From: Apostichopus japonicus
Taxonomy: Eukaryota; Echinodermata; Holothuroidea; Aspidochirotida; Stichopodidae
Direction: 5' to 3'
Assembly (NCBI RefSeq): GCF_037975245.1
Contig: NC_092568.1
Coordinates: forward strand, 42,027,631 to 42,087,630
DNA: 60,000 nt
The position numbers were made by a program, and so were the translations under genes. How positions within the stretch are numbered: position 1 is the first letter of the stretch; the number at the start of each line of letters is the position of its first letter. Under the pieces are notes generated by a model. The model worked only from the letters and a program-made list of their open reading frames with translations, was not told the DNA's origin and made no database searches. This document shows, piece by piece, positions 41,901 through 56,900 of this stretch.

Positions 41901-44900
41901 AACAACATTACAGTGACTCCTAACAACTATCCACTGATAGCAGGGAAGAGGGAACAACATTACAGTGACTCCTAACAACTATCCACTGATAGCAGGGAAG
42001 AGGGAACAACATTACAGTGACACCTAACAACTATCCACTGATAGCTAGGAAGAGGGAACAACATTACAGTGACTCCTAACAACTATCCACTGATAGCAGG
42101 GAAGAGGGAACAACATTACAGTGACTCCTAACAACTATCCACTGATAGCAGGGAAGAGGGAACATTACAGTGACTCCTAACAACTATCCACTGATAGCAG
42201 GGAAGAGGGAACAACATTACAGTGACTCCTAACAACTATCCACTGATAGCAGGGAAGAGGGAACAACATTACAGTGACACCTAACAACTATCCACTGATA
42301 GCTAGGAAGAGGGAACAACATTACAGTGACTCCTAACAACTATCCACTGATAGCAGGGAAGAGGGAACAACATTACAGTGACTCCTAACAACTATCCACT
42401 GATAGCAGGGAAGAGGGAACATTACAGTGACTCCTAACAACTATCCACTGATAGCTAGGAAGAGGGAACAACATTACAGTGACTCCTAACAACTATCCAC
42501 TGATAGCAGGGAAGAGGGAACAACATTACAGTGACTCCTAACAACTATCCACTGATTACATCTTACTGTGCTTCTTGCAATGATTACCCTTCATTGCACA
42601 ATTATGTATTTCTACTGTTACTATTCATGCAATACTTTATCACTCGAGTCATATTATCCTGCACAGGAGCTGCCGTGTATTGAAACTTATTTAAGTTTCA
42701 ACAATGACTTTCTGGATTAACAATTTTACTCAGTGTTCTAGTGCAAATCAAACATTTATAGAAGATGTTTTCATGTTTACAAAATTGACTGCAATTGCTA
42801 ACAGTTGTATATATAATGGGGAAGAATATTGCCTTAAGTGCTTTTATTAATACTCATTAATGAGCTGATTAAAACAGTTGTATATATAATAGGGAAGAAT
42901 GATGCCTTATGTGCTCTTATTAATACTCATTAATGAGCTGATTAAAACAGTTGTATATATAATGGGGAAGAATGATGCCTTATGTGCTCTAATTAATGAT
43001 CATTATTGAGCTGATTTAAACAGTTGTACATATAATGGGGAAGAATGATGCCTTATGTGCTCTAATTAATGATCACTAATCAGCTGATTTAAGCAGTTGT
43101 ATATATCATGGGGAAGAATGATGCCTTATGTGCTCTTATTAATGATCATTAATGAGCTGATTTATTCCTACCCATCTGGCTGTAGCTTCCATGTCCTGGT
43201 ATGCTGGGAGGAGTCCTCATTACGTTGATGGAGGTGCTGTGGGTGCCGTCTCTGTTGCTGTTCTTGGTGGATCTCATTCCAGCTTGGAGGAACCGTTGCT
43301 TTGAAGCGTGGAACCAGAGTCTTGAACTGTGTCAACTCATGGAGACATCTCAGGGTCTCAACTGTCAGGTTACCGGTACCTATAAAGGAATCTTCTGTAA
43401 TACAAAAGGAAACAAATAAATAAGCACAGTAACTTCTAAGCCTGCTTTAATGCTGTATTGTAATGTGCTATAATATGATGATGACTTGTGATTTCCGGTG
43501 CAGGGAACCATTTAACACATATATTGTATGTGCTATAATATGATGATGACTTGTGCAGGGAACCATTTAACACATATATTGTATGTGCCATAATATGATG
43601 ACGACTTGTACAGGGAACCATTTAACACATATATTGTATGTGCTATAATATGATGATGACTTGTGATTTCCGGTGCAGGGAACCATTTAACACATATATT
43701 GTATGTGCTATAATATGATGATGACTTGTGCAGGGAACCATTTAACACATATATTGTATGTGCCATAATATGATGACGACTTGTACAGGGAACCATTTAA
43801 CACATATATTGTATGTGCTATAATATGATGATGACTTGTGATTTCCGGTGCAGAGAACCATTTAACACATATATTGTATGTGCTATAATATGATGATGAC
43901 TTGTGCAGGGAACCATTTAGCACATATATTGTATGTGCCATAATATGATGATGACTTATGATTTCCGGTGCAGAGAACCATTTAACACATATATCGTATG
44001 TGCCATAATACGATGATGACTTGTGCAGGGAACCATTTAACACATATATTGTATGTGCCATAATATGATGATGAATTGTGCAGGGAACCATACATATATT
44101 GTATGTGCCATAATATGATGATGACTTGTGATTTCCGGTGCAGGGAACCATTTAACACATATATCATGTGTAGCATTAATGTTGAATGACTCACCTTTCT
44201 TCCTGCTGTCCAGATTTGCATCTACTGAATCAGCCATGAGAATACTGCCAGTGTCCATCATCCTGGAAGAATCCGTGAATCTCTCTGAGCCATCACTAGC
44301 GTGATGAACCACAAGGATGCTTGCTCTTCCCTCCTCAGTTACAGCACAGAGTCTATCCATACCATGGCAGTAAACCAAAGAAACAAATTTATCACCAGCA
44401 GAGGACCCTATTGAGGTAAAGCTAGCGAGTCTTTCAAAACAATGAATATTGAGCAGTTCCACTGAGCCACTGGCGCGTAAGACTGCCATAACGGAGAAAG
44501 AGCTGCCAAGAGATGAACCGTAATCAGGTTCGTCCTCCTCCGCAGCATCTGACGATCTGTCGTACTGGTCGTCATCGATTCGAGAAGAAATTGCACTTTG
44601 ATGACTGTCATTGTCCCCATCTTCACTTCTCACGCTCTCCTTTCTCCGTGGTGAGAGCGGTATTAATTTGACGATTCTATCAGATGCAGAGGAGATCACT
44701 TTGATCTGTTTCAGTTCCTCGACCAAGAAAGATAAATCATCTCTAGGATTGACTTCATATTCGAGTAAAGCTCCTCCACCCTGATCTCTGAGCTTGAGAG
44801 CATCAGTTACTTCCATGCTACCTAACTTTGCACTATCATTTACATTATTGCACAACAATGAAGATTCTTCTTCAGCAGGGCTCATGACCACCACTAAAGA

Positions 44901-47900
44901 GCTCTGACTACCCCGACAGAATTCAATGTTTGTCACTCGTAGATGGCCACTCTGAACCTCAGATGGCAACTTGATAGACTGCAGCACACTTGACTGCAAC
45001 TGTTTCTTGTTCTTGCCCACACAACTAGCAAAGTAACTAGGTCCTGGCGATGTGCTGGCTGACTCGTCAACGTCTAAAAACACATAATCCAAGTAATTAT
45101 CAGGGACTACTGGGGTGCTTGAAGAGGACGCAGATGTACCTCCAGACTTCTTCATGACAGCGTTTATATTCAGGAGCGGATCTTGAGATTGCAAGAAAGA
45201 TTTTTCCTTGGCTATCTCAGTAAGAATGGCTGGTAAGATGCTGGATGGGACGGTTTGAAGTTTGTACAGAAGGAGAAAGTGTTTCCATTCAGACTGCCCG
45301 CTACCATCCACCTCATCACCCATCAGGTTGTCTACAAACTCATCGTCCACTTCAGATGTATCCCGCCCAATTCCACCCTCATCATTACCAGCTGCCTGGT
45401 CTGAGCGGCCATCATTACCAGCTGCCTGGTCTGAGCGGCCATCATTATCAGCTGCCTGGTCTGAGCGGCCATCTTGTTTGACTGAGACACCCACTACCAG
45501 TACTGTATAGCCTTGAACGATAGATGATATAGCTGACTCTTGCTTCAGCTTTGGTTGTTGACAAAGATGCAGAGATGTAACCAGAATAGATTTGGATACC
45601 TTCGGAGGATCTTCAGGAGGTGTATCAGCTGCTGCAGCTGCTGTGCAGGGAGGAATACATAACTATCAGACTGTACACAGATAGGTCTGTACGCAATACA
45701 CTGTACCAATACACAGATAGGTCCACTGGATTAATTCATAGTCCAAACTATCATTAAACTAACATAAGGCAGCAATAATATGCATTTCCATAGTGAAACA
45801 TCTAACATTTCTCAATGCTATACTGTTGGGCGCTATGGTGTTCAAGCTCCAAGCTACTTCATTTTATAGCCAGCATTATGATCTTCTCTAGACAGTATTG
45901 TTACCATTTCCATAGTCAGTATTTTTGCTTTCATCTAATCTTTAGCACTTTAACTACTTTACTTTATGAAGCCATCAGCATTTCCTACTGTGTAGTCAAT
46001 GATTTTACTATCTTCAGCCCTAACTGTACTTGCAAAGTCTTTTCTGGCATAGTAGTACCTTCTCTTAAGTGGGTCGGTAGTATTTTGTATTGCGTAGTCA
46101 ATATTAACTCTAGTGCAGTCAGCCCTAACTGTACTTGCATAGTCTTTTCTGGCATAGTAGTACCTTCTCTTAAGTGGGTCGGTAGTATTTTGTCTTGCAT
46201 AGTCAATGTTATCTCTAGTGTAGTCAGCCCTAACTGTACTTGCATAGTCTTTTCTGGCATAGTAGTACCTTCTCTTAAGTGGGTCGGTAGTATTTTGTCT
46301 TGCATAGTCAATGTTATCTCTAGTGTAGTCAGCCCTAACTGTACTTGCATAGTCTTTTCTGGCATAGTAGTACCTTCTCTTAAGTGGGTCGGTAGTATTT
46401 TGTATTGCGTAGTCAATATTAACTCTGGTGTAGTCAGCCCTAACTGTACTTGCATAGTCTTTTCTGGCATAGTAGAGCCTTCTCTTAAGTGGGTCGGTAG
46501 TATTTTGTATTGCGTAGTCAATGTTATCTCTGGTGTAGTCAGCCCTAACTGTACTTGCATAGTCTTTTCTGGCATAGCAGTACCTTCTCTTAAGTGGGTC
46601 GGTAGTATTTAGTCTTGCGTAGTCAATGTTATCTCTAGTGTAGTCAGCCCTAACTGTACTTGCATAGTCTTTTCTGGCATAGTAGTGCCTTCTCTTAAGT
46701 GGGTCGGTAGTATTTAGTCTTGCGTAGTCAATATTAACTCTAGTGTAGTCAGCCCTAACTGTACTTGCATAGTCTTTTCTGGCATAGTAGTACCTTCTCT
46801 TAAGTGGGTCGGTAGTATTTAGTCTTGCATAGTCAATGTTATCTCTAGTGTAGTCAGCCCTAACTGTACTTGCATAGTCTTTTCTGGCATAGTAGTACCT
46901 TCTCTTAAGTGGGTCGGTAGTATTTTGTATTGCGTAGTCAATGTTATCTCTAGTGTAGTCAGCCCTAACTGTACTTGCATAGTCTTTTCTGGCATAGTAG
47001 TACCTTCTCTTATGTGGGTCGGTAGTATTTAGTCTTGCATAGTCAATGTTATCTCTCTAGTGTAGTCAGCAGCATTTCCTACTGGGTAGTCAATGATTAT
47101 ACTATCTTCAGCCCTAACTGTACTTGCATACGTTATCTCTCTAGTGTAGTCAGCAGCATTTGGTTTTTCAAGGTCACAGAATTATTAGCTCTGTTCATAC
47201 AATAATGGTCTACACTTCAAGAATGACACATCGATGGTACACCTACCTGTTGCTCCAGCCAAGGGACTGTTAGATGGTGTCTGATGCCCTACATCATTAC
47301 CTATGGTACTAGTATTCAGTGTAGAATTAACAAGCTTCTCTAGGTGGGAGGAGGATAGGAGGCTAGAGGTCTCATCTAGTTTCAGGGTACCATTTACCAG
47401 AGGGCCTTCAATGCCATGATTATTCCCAGATGACATGGCTGGTAACTCAGTGGTCTCTCCATTCATAGGCTCATCTGCTGAGAGCAAAACAACCAATCAC
47501 AACAATGATGCTAATTTTATGAAAAGGAACTATAGGGTAGGACGAGGGGTGTGGGGAATAGGGTAAGAGAAGGGAAGGGATGGAAAATAAAAGGGTAGCC
47601 AGAAAAAGTAATGAACTTGATGAGCAGCAGATACCTACCATAAACAATGGTGGATAATTAACATTCATGTATGACGGATCTTATTGTACACAGAAACATA
47701 AGACATCTGGCAAGAGAAAGGATGGCTCAAACAGCATAGATGGCACTATTAAATTATTCCAGGTTTGTTTTAAAACCATTTTTGTTTATGAAACATGAAT
47801 ATTTGACAGGGTTTCCATGCTGTTTTCTTTACAAAAAAGTTAAAGTTGCATGTTCGTCCCTCACAGGGAAGCAGAAGGCAAAACTGAAAACTCTTTCTAC

Positions 47901-50900
47901 TTTCATTGATCAGAAGGAACTACTGAGTAGGAATACAAAACCACATTTCGCTTAAAACGGTGATAATGAGGACTGAGATTACTCTCCATGTGTAATTAAA
48001 TGGTGCAGCTCTGTTATTAATGAACTGATAGTTTAATATTACAGATCAATTCAAGCATACAAACTGTTATAATGTACAGCTATGTTATTGATGAGCTGAT
48101 AGTTTAATGTTACAGATCACTTCATGCATACAAACTGTGATATTATGCAGCTCTGTTATTGATGAACTGATAGTTTCATATTACAGATCAATTCAAGCAT
48201 ACAAACTGTTATAATATACAGCTCTGTTTTTGATGAACCCATAGTTTAATGTTACAGATCACTTCATGCATACAAACTGTGATATTATGCAGCTCTGTTA
48301 TTGATGAACTGATAGTTTCATATTACAGATCAATTCAAGCATACAAACTGTTATAATATACAGCTCTGTTTTTGATGAACCCATAGTTTAATGTTACAGA
48401 TCACTTCATGCATACAAACTGTGATAATATACAGCTCTGTTATTGATGAACTGATAGTTTCATATTACAGATCACTTCAAGCATACAAACTGTTATAATA
48501 TACAGCTCTGTTATTGATGAACTGATAGTTTAATATTACAGATCGCTTCAAGCATACAAACTGTGATATTATGTAGCTCTGTTATGAATGAACTGATAGT
48601 TTCATATTACAGATCACTTCAAGCATACAAACTGTGATATTATGTAGCTCTGTTATGAATGAACTGATAGTTTCATATTACAGATCACTTCAAGCATACA
48701 AACTGTGATATTATGTAGCTCTGTTATTGATGAGCTGATAGTTTCATATTACAGATTGCTTCAAGCATACAAACTGTGTTATTATGCTGATAGGAAAGCA
48801 ACAAATCTATACACCTTATTGACAGGGGCATCATAGCAGCAGCCACAAGTAAAAGCTGAAATGTGGATCTTAACAACTATTCACCTTGCATCAAGTGAAC
48901 AAACCTAAACATATGATTGTTTACAACTATCTAGTGATTGTGGCTCACCTTCACCACTGATTACCATCTTGCCAAATAGAACCAAAGGAGGATCATCTCC
49001 CACCTCTTCCTCTGCATCACTGCTCCTTTGGAAATAAAACAAACAGACATTGATACATTTTATTCTGTTACCACTACAGTCATTCAATGAAATAGGGAGG
49101 GAAGTTGGAGATTTTCTATGACCCTGGATTCTTGGGTACCATTGACTTATCTTATATGGAAAATATATCAAAATGGCCAAATACATACAATAAAATCAGC
49201 ACACTTGAGTCCCTGATATATTCAGGCAGTGAGCAGACTTGAGTCCCTGATAGAGATAAATGATATTCTCCTTTCTGCTGTTACCTTCATAGCTTCCTTA
49301 TGTCTTTCACTTACTTGTCTTTGCTGTTTCCTCCAGGCTTGTCAAGGCTGTTATTCTTCTCCCCCCAAGCATGAACCACTTCCCCGACAGGGCTCTGGTT
49401 TTTGCTATGTGTGATGTCTGATTCCTGCACAACTATTTCACAGGCTAGAGTTAGCTGATCGGAGACATCCCATATACATATATGACCATGTTTGGTTGAT
49501 GTAGCCATCAGGTGAGGACAAGAAGACGAGGAGCTGACGCAGGTTATCTACAAATCAAACATACAGAAAATCCACAAGTCATTACAAGTTCATTCCACGA
49601 TGTCTTGAATCTTCCTGATTGTGATAGATGTTACTCATGCAGCAAACCATCATAACTAATTACTAAAACAAAGATTGTTAATGGACATTGTTGCTGATTA
49701 CAATTACTAAGCCAGTCATATTTCATGTAGACATTCAAATGGCTCCATTTTCATTGTGTTTATTCTGTATGTCATATTTTAGTTATTATCAATGTATCTC
49801 TACTCTTTAGGATACTCACAGGTTCTTTGCCATCGCCATGCTTCTGTGCTGGAGCTGTTGCTAATGTGGCTGAAAGAGGAACATTCTGGGTGGCTCCACC
49901 TTGTACATATGGACAGTTAGATGAATGCCTTTCATGTTCAGACCTGCACAAAGAAAGAGGTATATATGGAGGATGAAGGGACTGTCACAATTTTACAAGG
50001 GATATATCAATGTTCTCTTCTTACAAGATAACAAAGACCAGTATGTGATATGACAGACAATGTAACACTCACATCAGTATGTGACACCACATGATGTGAC
50101 ACTCACACCAGTATGTGATATGATATATACTGTAGTACTCACACCAATATGTGATATGATAATGTAATACTCACACCAATTTGTAATATGTCAGACAATA
50201 TAACACTCACATCAGTATGTGACACCACATGTGACACTCACACCAGTATGTGATATGATAGATACTGTAATACTCACACCAATATGTGATATGACAATGT
50301 AACACTCACACCAATTTGTAATATGTCAGACAATGTAACACTCACATCAGTAGGTGATATGCCAGACAACGTGCCTCACACCAATATGTGATATGACAGG
50401 CAATGTGACACTCCAGTATGTGATAGTACAGAGAATGTGACACTCACACCAATATGTGATATGACAGACAATGTAACACCCACACTAGTATGTGATATGA
50501 CGGACAATGTGACTCACAACAATATGTGATCTGAAAGACAGTGTGTGACACTTACACCAGTATGTGATAGTACAGAGAATGTGACTCCCACTAATATGTG
50601 ATATGACAGACAATGTAATACTCACACCATGAATGTGATATATCAGGGAATGTGACACTCATGCCAGTATGTGATATGACAGACAATGTGACACTCAAAT
50701 CAGTATGTGATGGGATAGACAATATGACACACACCAGTATACTGTGACATTGTGACCAGAATTAAAAGTGATGGACTATGCTGCAAATGAGGTATATGTT
50801 AGGACTATCACTGTCTTAAATCAGCAATGTCCAAGGAAGTTGTTTGCCTGCTCTGCTCAAAGTAACATACTGTACCACATCACAGTCTCATGTTTAAACA

Positions 50901-53900
50901 ATGTTACGTAATAGAGCTTAGCAGCCAAGCTTTCCTAGATGTAGCACACATACAGAGTATCACCTCTTCTTTGGACACTACAAGACTTACCAAGGTTCAT
51001 CCGTTGGTTCCCAGCAGACCAGACAGACATGACAGGTGAAACACAAGGCTCTGTCATCACCAGGAGACACAGGCTGGATGGAAAGAAACAAAAGTCAAGA
51101 ACCGTTGGTCGCAACAGCACAACTTCAATTTGTACCAGTAGGTTATGATAGCCTCATACACTTGAACACTGTAACCGCATTCTATCCTGCTTGCTTTCAG
51201 TATGTATCCTTGATACAAACTATCATCAATATATTTACCTCTTACTACTGTAATATGCTGATTGCAAAAACCTTGACATTCTATCTAGTGTTCTTCAATT
51301 TGCTAGTGCTTACTAACAACAACAAATAAAGTCCAATACTTTGCTGCTTGAAAACAACAATCTATAAATTCCCATAATTTGCTAATGCTTGAAAAAAAAT
51401 CTACAAATTCACATCTTAGTAGAATGATGTAAAAGACAGTACCATTCAGGCAAGTATCTGAACAGTGATCAGTGCAGTGTAGGACACATGGAGAGGCCAC
51501 TGATCAGTGTAAAAGAGTTTGTTAGACGTACCTGATGATAGAAGCCTGCTTGAGCCATTGCATCTGGGTGGGCCCACCTACAGGAGAAGAGAAATATATG
51601 TAATCACAAATGAATGAAGATTAACTTAAGAATGAATCTGACTTATTCAAAGAAATGATAAAGTAAATGACAGTGGCTTGGCTTGACTCTATCTGAAATG
51701 ATTTCATTTACTCAGATTTCAAAGCATACATTTATCACACTGTAGGGCAATGTCCCCATGACTTGCTTTCGCTAGCTTCCTTAGTAATTAATTCTTACAA
51801 AGAAGAACTACTTCAATGAAGTAGTTTCATACCACTCTGCTCACTTCCACAGGATATCAAATCCTGATGTACCCAACTTACTATTGGTTGGGCTTTCAGT
51901 ATGGCAACATGTGGGTGCTAGCTCATTTCTACTTACTTGTAATCCATATGAGGCCAAAGGTCAAATGTTTCCCTTCTTGCAACTTCACTGAACATAAGAG
52001 CTCTATTGACCACCCTCCTTGACTCATCGGTGTTGGTGTTCCCTAACCAAAGAGGAACACTTTCTGGCAGGAGACGCTTCAGTCTGTCCATCAATGCTGC
52101 GGCTACTGACAGTTCAGGTATATTCTGGTAGCCTTGCATTAACTCCTTCACCACACCAACAACAACTTTATGAAAGTCAAATTGTGGTAGCCAAACTTGA
52201 ACAGTAGCCCACTGTAAATAACAATAGCAGTATAAAATCCACCCGTTAAACCAGATGTAATTATGATGAGCACTAAACATGTGTATGTAATGTGGTCAGT
52301 GCAATTGACACAACCCCACTAGAAGAAAATGTGATCAGTGCAATATATATTTGATCCCACTAAGATAGAATGTAATCAGTGCAATAGACATAATCCAACT
52401 AGAAGAGATGTTGATCAGTGCAATTGACACAACCCCACTAGAAGATAATGCGGTCAGTGCAATATATATTTGATCCCACTAAGATAGAATGTAATCAGTG
52501 CAATAGACATAATCCAACTAGAAGAGATGTTGATCAGTGCAATTGACATAACCCCACTAGAAGAAAATGTGATCAGTGCAATATATATTTGATCCCACTA
52601 AGATAGAATGTAATCAGTGCAATAGACATAATCACACTAGAAGATAATGCGTTCAGTGCAATTGACATAATCCCAATAGAAGATAATGTGGTCAGTGCAA
52701 AATATATTTGATCCCACTAGAAGATAATGTGGTCAGTGCAATTGGCATAACCCCACTAGAAGATGTGGTCAGTGCAATATATTTGTCCCATTAGAAGATA
52801 ATGCGGTCAGTGCAATTGACATAACCCCACTAGAAGATAAAGTGGTCAGTGCAATATATCTGATCCTACTAGAAGATAATGCGGTCAGTGCATTTGACGT
52901 AACCCCACTAAAAGATAATGTGGTCAGTGCAATATACATTTGATCCCACTAGAATAGAATGTGATCAGTGCAATTGGCACATATAACCCCACCAGAAGAT
53001 AATGTGGTCAGTGCAATATATTTGTCCCATTAGAAGATAATGCGGTCAGTGCAATTGACATAACCCCACTAGAAGATAAAGTGGTCAGTGCAATATATTT
53101 GATCCTACTAGAAGATAATGCGGTCAGTGCATGTGACGTAACCCCACTAAAAGATAATGTGGTCAGTGCAATATACATTTGATCCCACTAGAATAGAATG
53201 TGATCAGTGCAATTGGCACATATAACCCCACCAGAAGATAATGTGGTCAGTGCAATATATATTTGATCCCACTAGAATAGAATGTGATCAGTGCAATTGA
53301 CCCCTATAACCCCACCAGAAGATAATGTGGTCAGTCATGATAACTGACAGCACTGTTCAATAACCTTTGTGAATCTGTGATAGGCTTGTTCATTTGGCAA
53401 CTTGCTCTTCTTGAGGCCATCTTCCAATGCTTCTATAACCTTCTTCCAACTGTCGGTGGTTTTAGAGGATTTCAAGTACTGTAGTAGCAGTTTCACCTGA
53501 GAACAAAAGACATTTACAGTTAAAAACTCAATCTGTTTACTAACTAGTATTCTTCACATACATTAAGTGACTGTTACAAGGTGCAATAGCTTGCAAACAC
53601 CTACTACTGTATACGAATCAGGAACAGTTCATCCCTCACAATGTGAGAAAACCTGTACTGTACTATGTCATTACAGAGACGATGTGAAATTAAATATTAT
53701 TAACAAGTGGGAGGGTAACCTGATGTCACAAAAGGACCAGTGAAGGCTCCTGCAATGATGTCAATTTAATTATGTCTACGAGCTGTAGATGATTACAGCA
53801 TTCATTACTGTATCTTGAAATACCCGTCATGGTTGACTAAATTAGTAGTTGCTGATTCTTTCTTCCTTTGGTTTAATGTGACTTGCATTACAGACATTGT

Positions 53901-56900
53901 AAGATATAACAAGTGGGCACACTGAGTATCTGACATACAGTACTGTAAAGACATGCTGTAAAGACACACTGTAGCTACTCTAGATATCATGCCTGAAACA
54001 CACACATGTAGATTAACAACCAAAAATCAATTGGTAATACTGTACATAGTTTCACATAGGATGTCACAGCTATGTAAACTAACAGTGCTCAGCCATGTCA
54101 CATTGCAGTACCTGCATCAACATCTATTAAGTAGTACTTATAGAACTTAGAAAATTGTAATGAAAGTGTAAGCAAGTGTAAAGTAAAATTTGGAAAATAA
54201 TAGACAATTTTCAGTACTGAAATCCTTTGATCATTTCAGTTCCATTTTAATTTCATATAATGAAATTAACAGTGACAATGTTGTAGAGTTCATGCCTGTT
54301 GCTAATACAAAACTTAATATCTAGGAATTTCTAACTGTTTAAAGTTCTTTTGGTGAAAAAAAAGGTAGAATGGTTTCTCAATATTAAGAACTTGAAATAT
54401 TTTCATAACTCAGTAATGTAACTCAAAAGTCTGCTTCAACGTACAATCAGATTGTAAAAGCTGCTGCTTCAAGCATCAAACTAACATTACATAATTTGAT
54501 TTATTATAGGCACTTTTACAAGAATGGACACCCTTGGTTCCTGACTATGACATTTAAATAATTACATAAACCAGTCCAAAGGAAATTATCAATTTGACTT
54601 TTTCTGAATAGCCCTTCAGCTCACCTGAAGTTACTTACAGGGAGACAAAAAGAATATATATAAATAGTAAACAAGATGTGAAAAATTATACATGGAATAG
54701 ATTGCTTACTGCATATTGGGCTTGTGAAGTGGATTTTTCTTATGTGTATAAATCAGGACACAATTATAATCCAGCAAACGCTAAACTTTACAGCTGTACA
54801 AGAAATTCAACAAACTGCAAATAATGGGAATATACGAACCTCTGCATGAGGCATTTCCACCAAGACAACATCACTGTCAGCCTGAATGGTGGTCTGTAGG
54901 GCTGAATCCAAGAGAAGAATTCCATTATGTTCTTTTCTGAGCCCAACATGAGCTCCCTGGGTAACAAACAGCTGGTTGGCCTTGTTCAGAAACTCACACA
55001 CAAGGGGATGTGCCTGGGATGTGTGATTGCAATCTACAGAAGAAAAGAAGCAGTGTACTAAATAGCAAAGATTTCTCAGCAAAGTTACATAAATATAATG
55101 AAACTGTTCATCAGCACTGTCAGCACAACTACTGTAGTTTTGTCTTACAATCTACATACATAACACCTAGGGCTCTAAATATTTACCTCTGCATGGCTAG
55201 CAAATTTTTATTTGGCAAGTTTCCAAGGAAGCTTTCCGCAGCGTGTTTGCAAAATAATGACCTGACATATCCAGTTAAACTTTGGCTTCTCAAGGTAAAT
55301 TAATAACAACATGCTTAATTCAACTCTAACACTGGCAAAAATATAAAACAACATAACATGTTAGTTACATACATGAACATAACCATTAACCACACACGTA
55401 CAGTGTCTCTAACATGAAGCATAAGTTACATACAATGTTCTCATTGTTAATGTTTAGATTTAATGATCTCTTAGATGTACACATTCAGCAAAGTCGTGAA
55501 AGATGTATACACCCACATTTATTTTCTGTGTGGCATTACTAGTGCTATGTTTTTCTATACAAAAATATGAGACAAAAATTTGACGTGAAGTGAATTGGTC
55601 TTCAAGTTCAAACAGTTTATTATGTGGCTCTGTGATGTTGTTGTTTAAGTTTCAAAAGGCTAAATACATCGCTATTAAACTGTAGTCATGTTACCAAGGT
55701 TCGGCCCAAAGTGGTCAATAGATGTAAAATATCCTATGACTTGATTGGCTTATAGTACTTACACAACAAGCAGTCTCAAAACATTTTAGCAAACTTCAAA
55801 TCCTTTGCTTACAAAATTTTCCAGGGAGCTTAAATTTCCATACATTTGTCAATCTTACTTTTGCAATTACTGATTACTAATTGCAAATGGTTCATTGATA
55901 ATGCAAATTATAGTGTGAAGACCTGCTGTCAAATTTTCCTCACAAAGCATGGTTACTGCTTCGTGTCAAAGGTACACGTACTGTATGTGACAAGGCCTAA
56001 GGTATGATATTGGAGTGCACACACATGATAGCCTATACAGCAAACTCTCCACATTAAGAGTTGCTTAATGCAAAATGAACATTCTAACCAGTTCTTTGTT
56101 GCAAACCTGCATCAATTTCGTGTCCCTTTGACATTGTGCTTCAGTCAAGTTTTGGTGCAACGTTCATTTGAAAACTACTGCACTTCATTAAAAGTAACCA
56201 CTGGCGTTTTAGTCTTTTAATCGACATTGGGTAAAAAAGTTATTTGCATAAAGCATCAAGGGTAAATGTTGGATGAGTTGCTGTATGGTTGGATGTACCA
56301 AGCTTCGCATGTAAGAAGACCCCTTACATGCTATGCAAGAAAAGGATCTTCCAGGATTGCACTCAAGTTTTGACTACGTGATGTAGGTATCACAGTATCA
56401 TTGTTTCTTCTCAGGTTTTGAGGATATGAGGAAACTCTGAAGTCGAACAGGCATATGCAATGAACTGCGTGGAAGTTATCAAGAAATTTTATTTCAAATT
56501 TATTTCTCCAGTTGGTCGTTGGTGTAATCACAGCAAGTTCAAAGTGTGAAGCTACTATGGAATTGGCCAGTAGGAATGTACAGGGGCGTTTGAACGAGGA
56601 GCAGGGCCGTGAAAGTCGGTTAAAAAATTGACAGGGCTGGCGAAAAGATGGGTGGGGAGGGCAGCCCCCGTAAAACAACGAAGATGGGGCACTGTATGCA
56701 ACTGCATCTAGCAAACGAACACTAGGCATCTGCCCGATCGGCCTTTATTGTGTACAGCATTCACAAAGTATAGGCAGTGATACCATCTTTCCAACAACAC
56801 AAGTAAAAATAGGTCAAACATTAAATTCAATTGGTGTTAGATCAGGATACAAGCTTGTTTTAAGGGATGTAATCTTTATTGATGGCTGCGTCCAGGGTTC

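Noticed and set aside
43436-44221. Minus-strand frames with [15 protein letters not shown] repeats, one fused to the large propeller exon
   Set aside because: Read-through from the exon past its GTGAGT donor into the intronic array; the true exon ends at 44195.
45815-46612. 265-codon open frame on the plus strand and a 196-codon frame opposite
   Set aside because: Both arise from a 105-bp repeat whose period is a multiple of three; the peptides are pure repeats inside a BIRC6 intron.
56331-56729. 132-codon minus-strand frame
   Set aside because: Lies in a diverged repeat whose second copy (58836-59024) has only fragments of a similar peptide; no domain or splice context.
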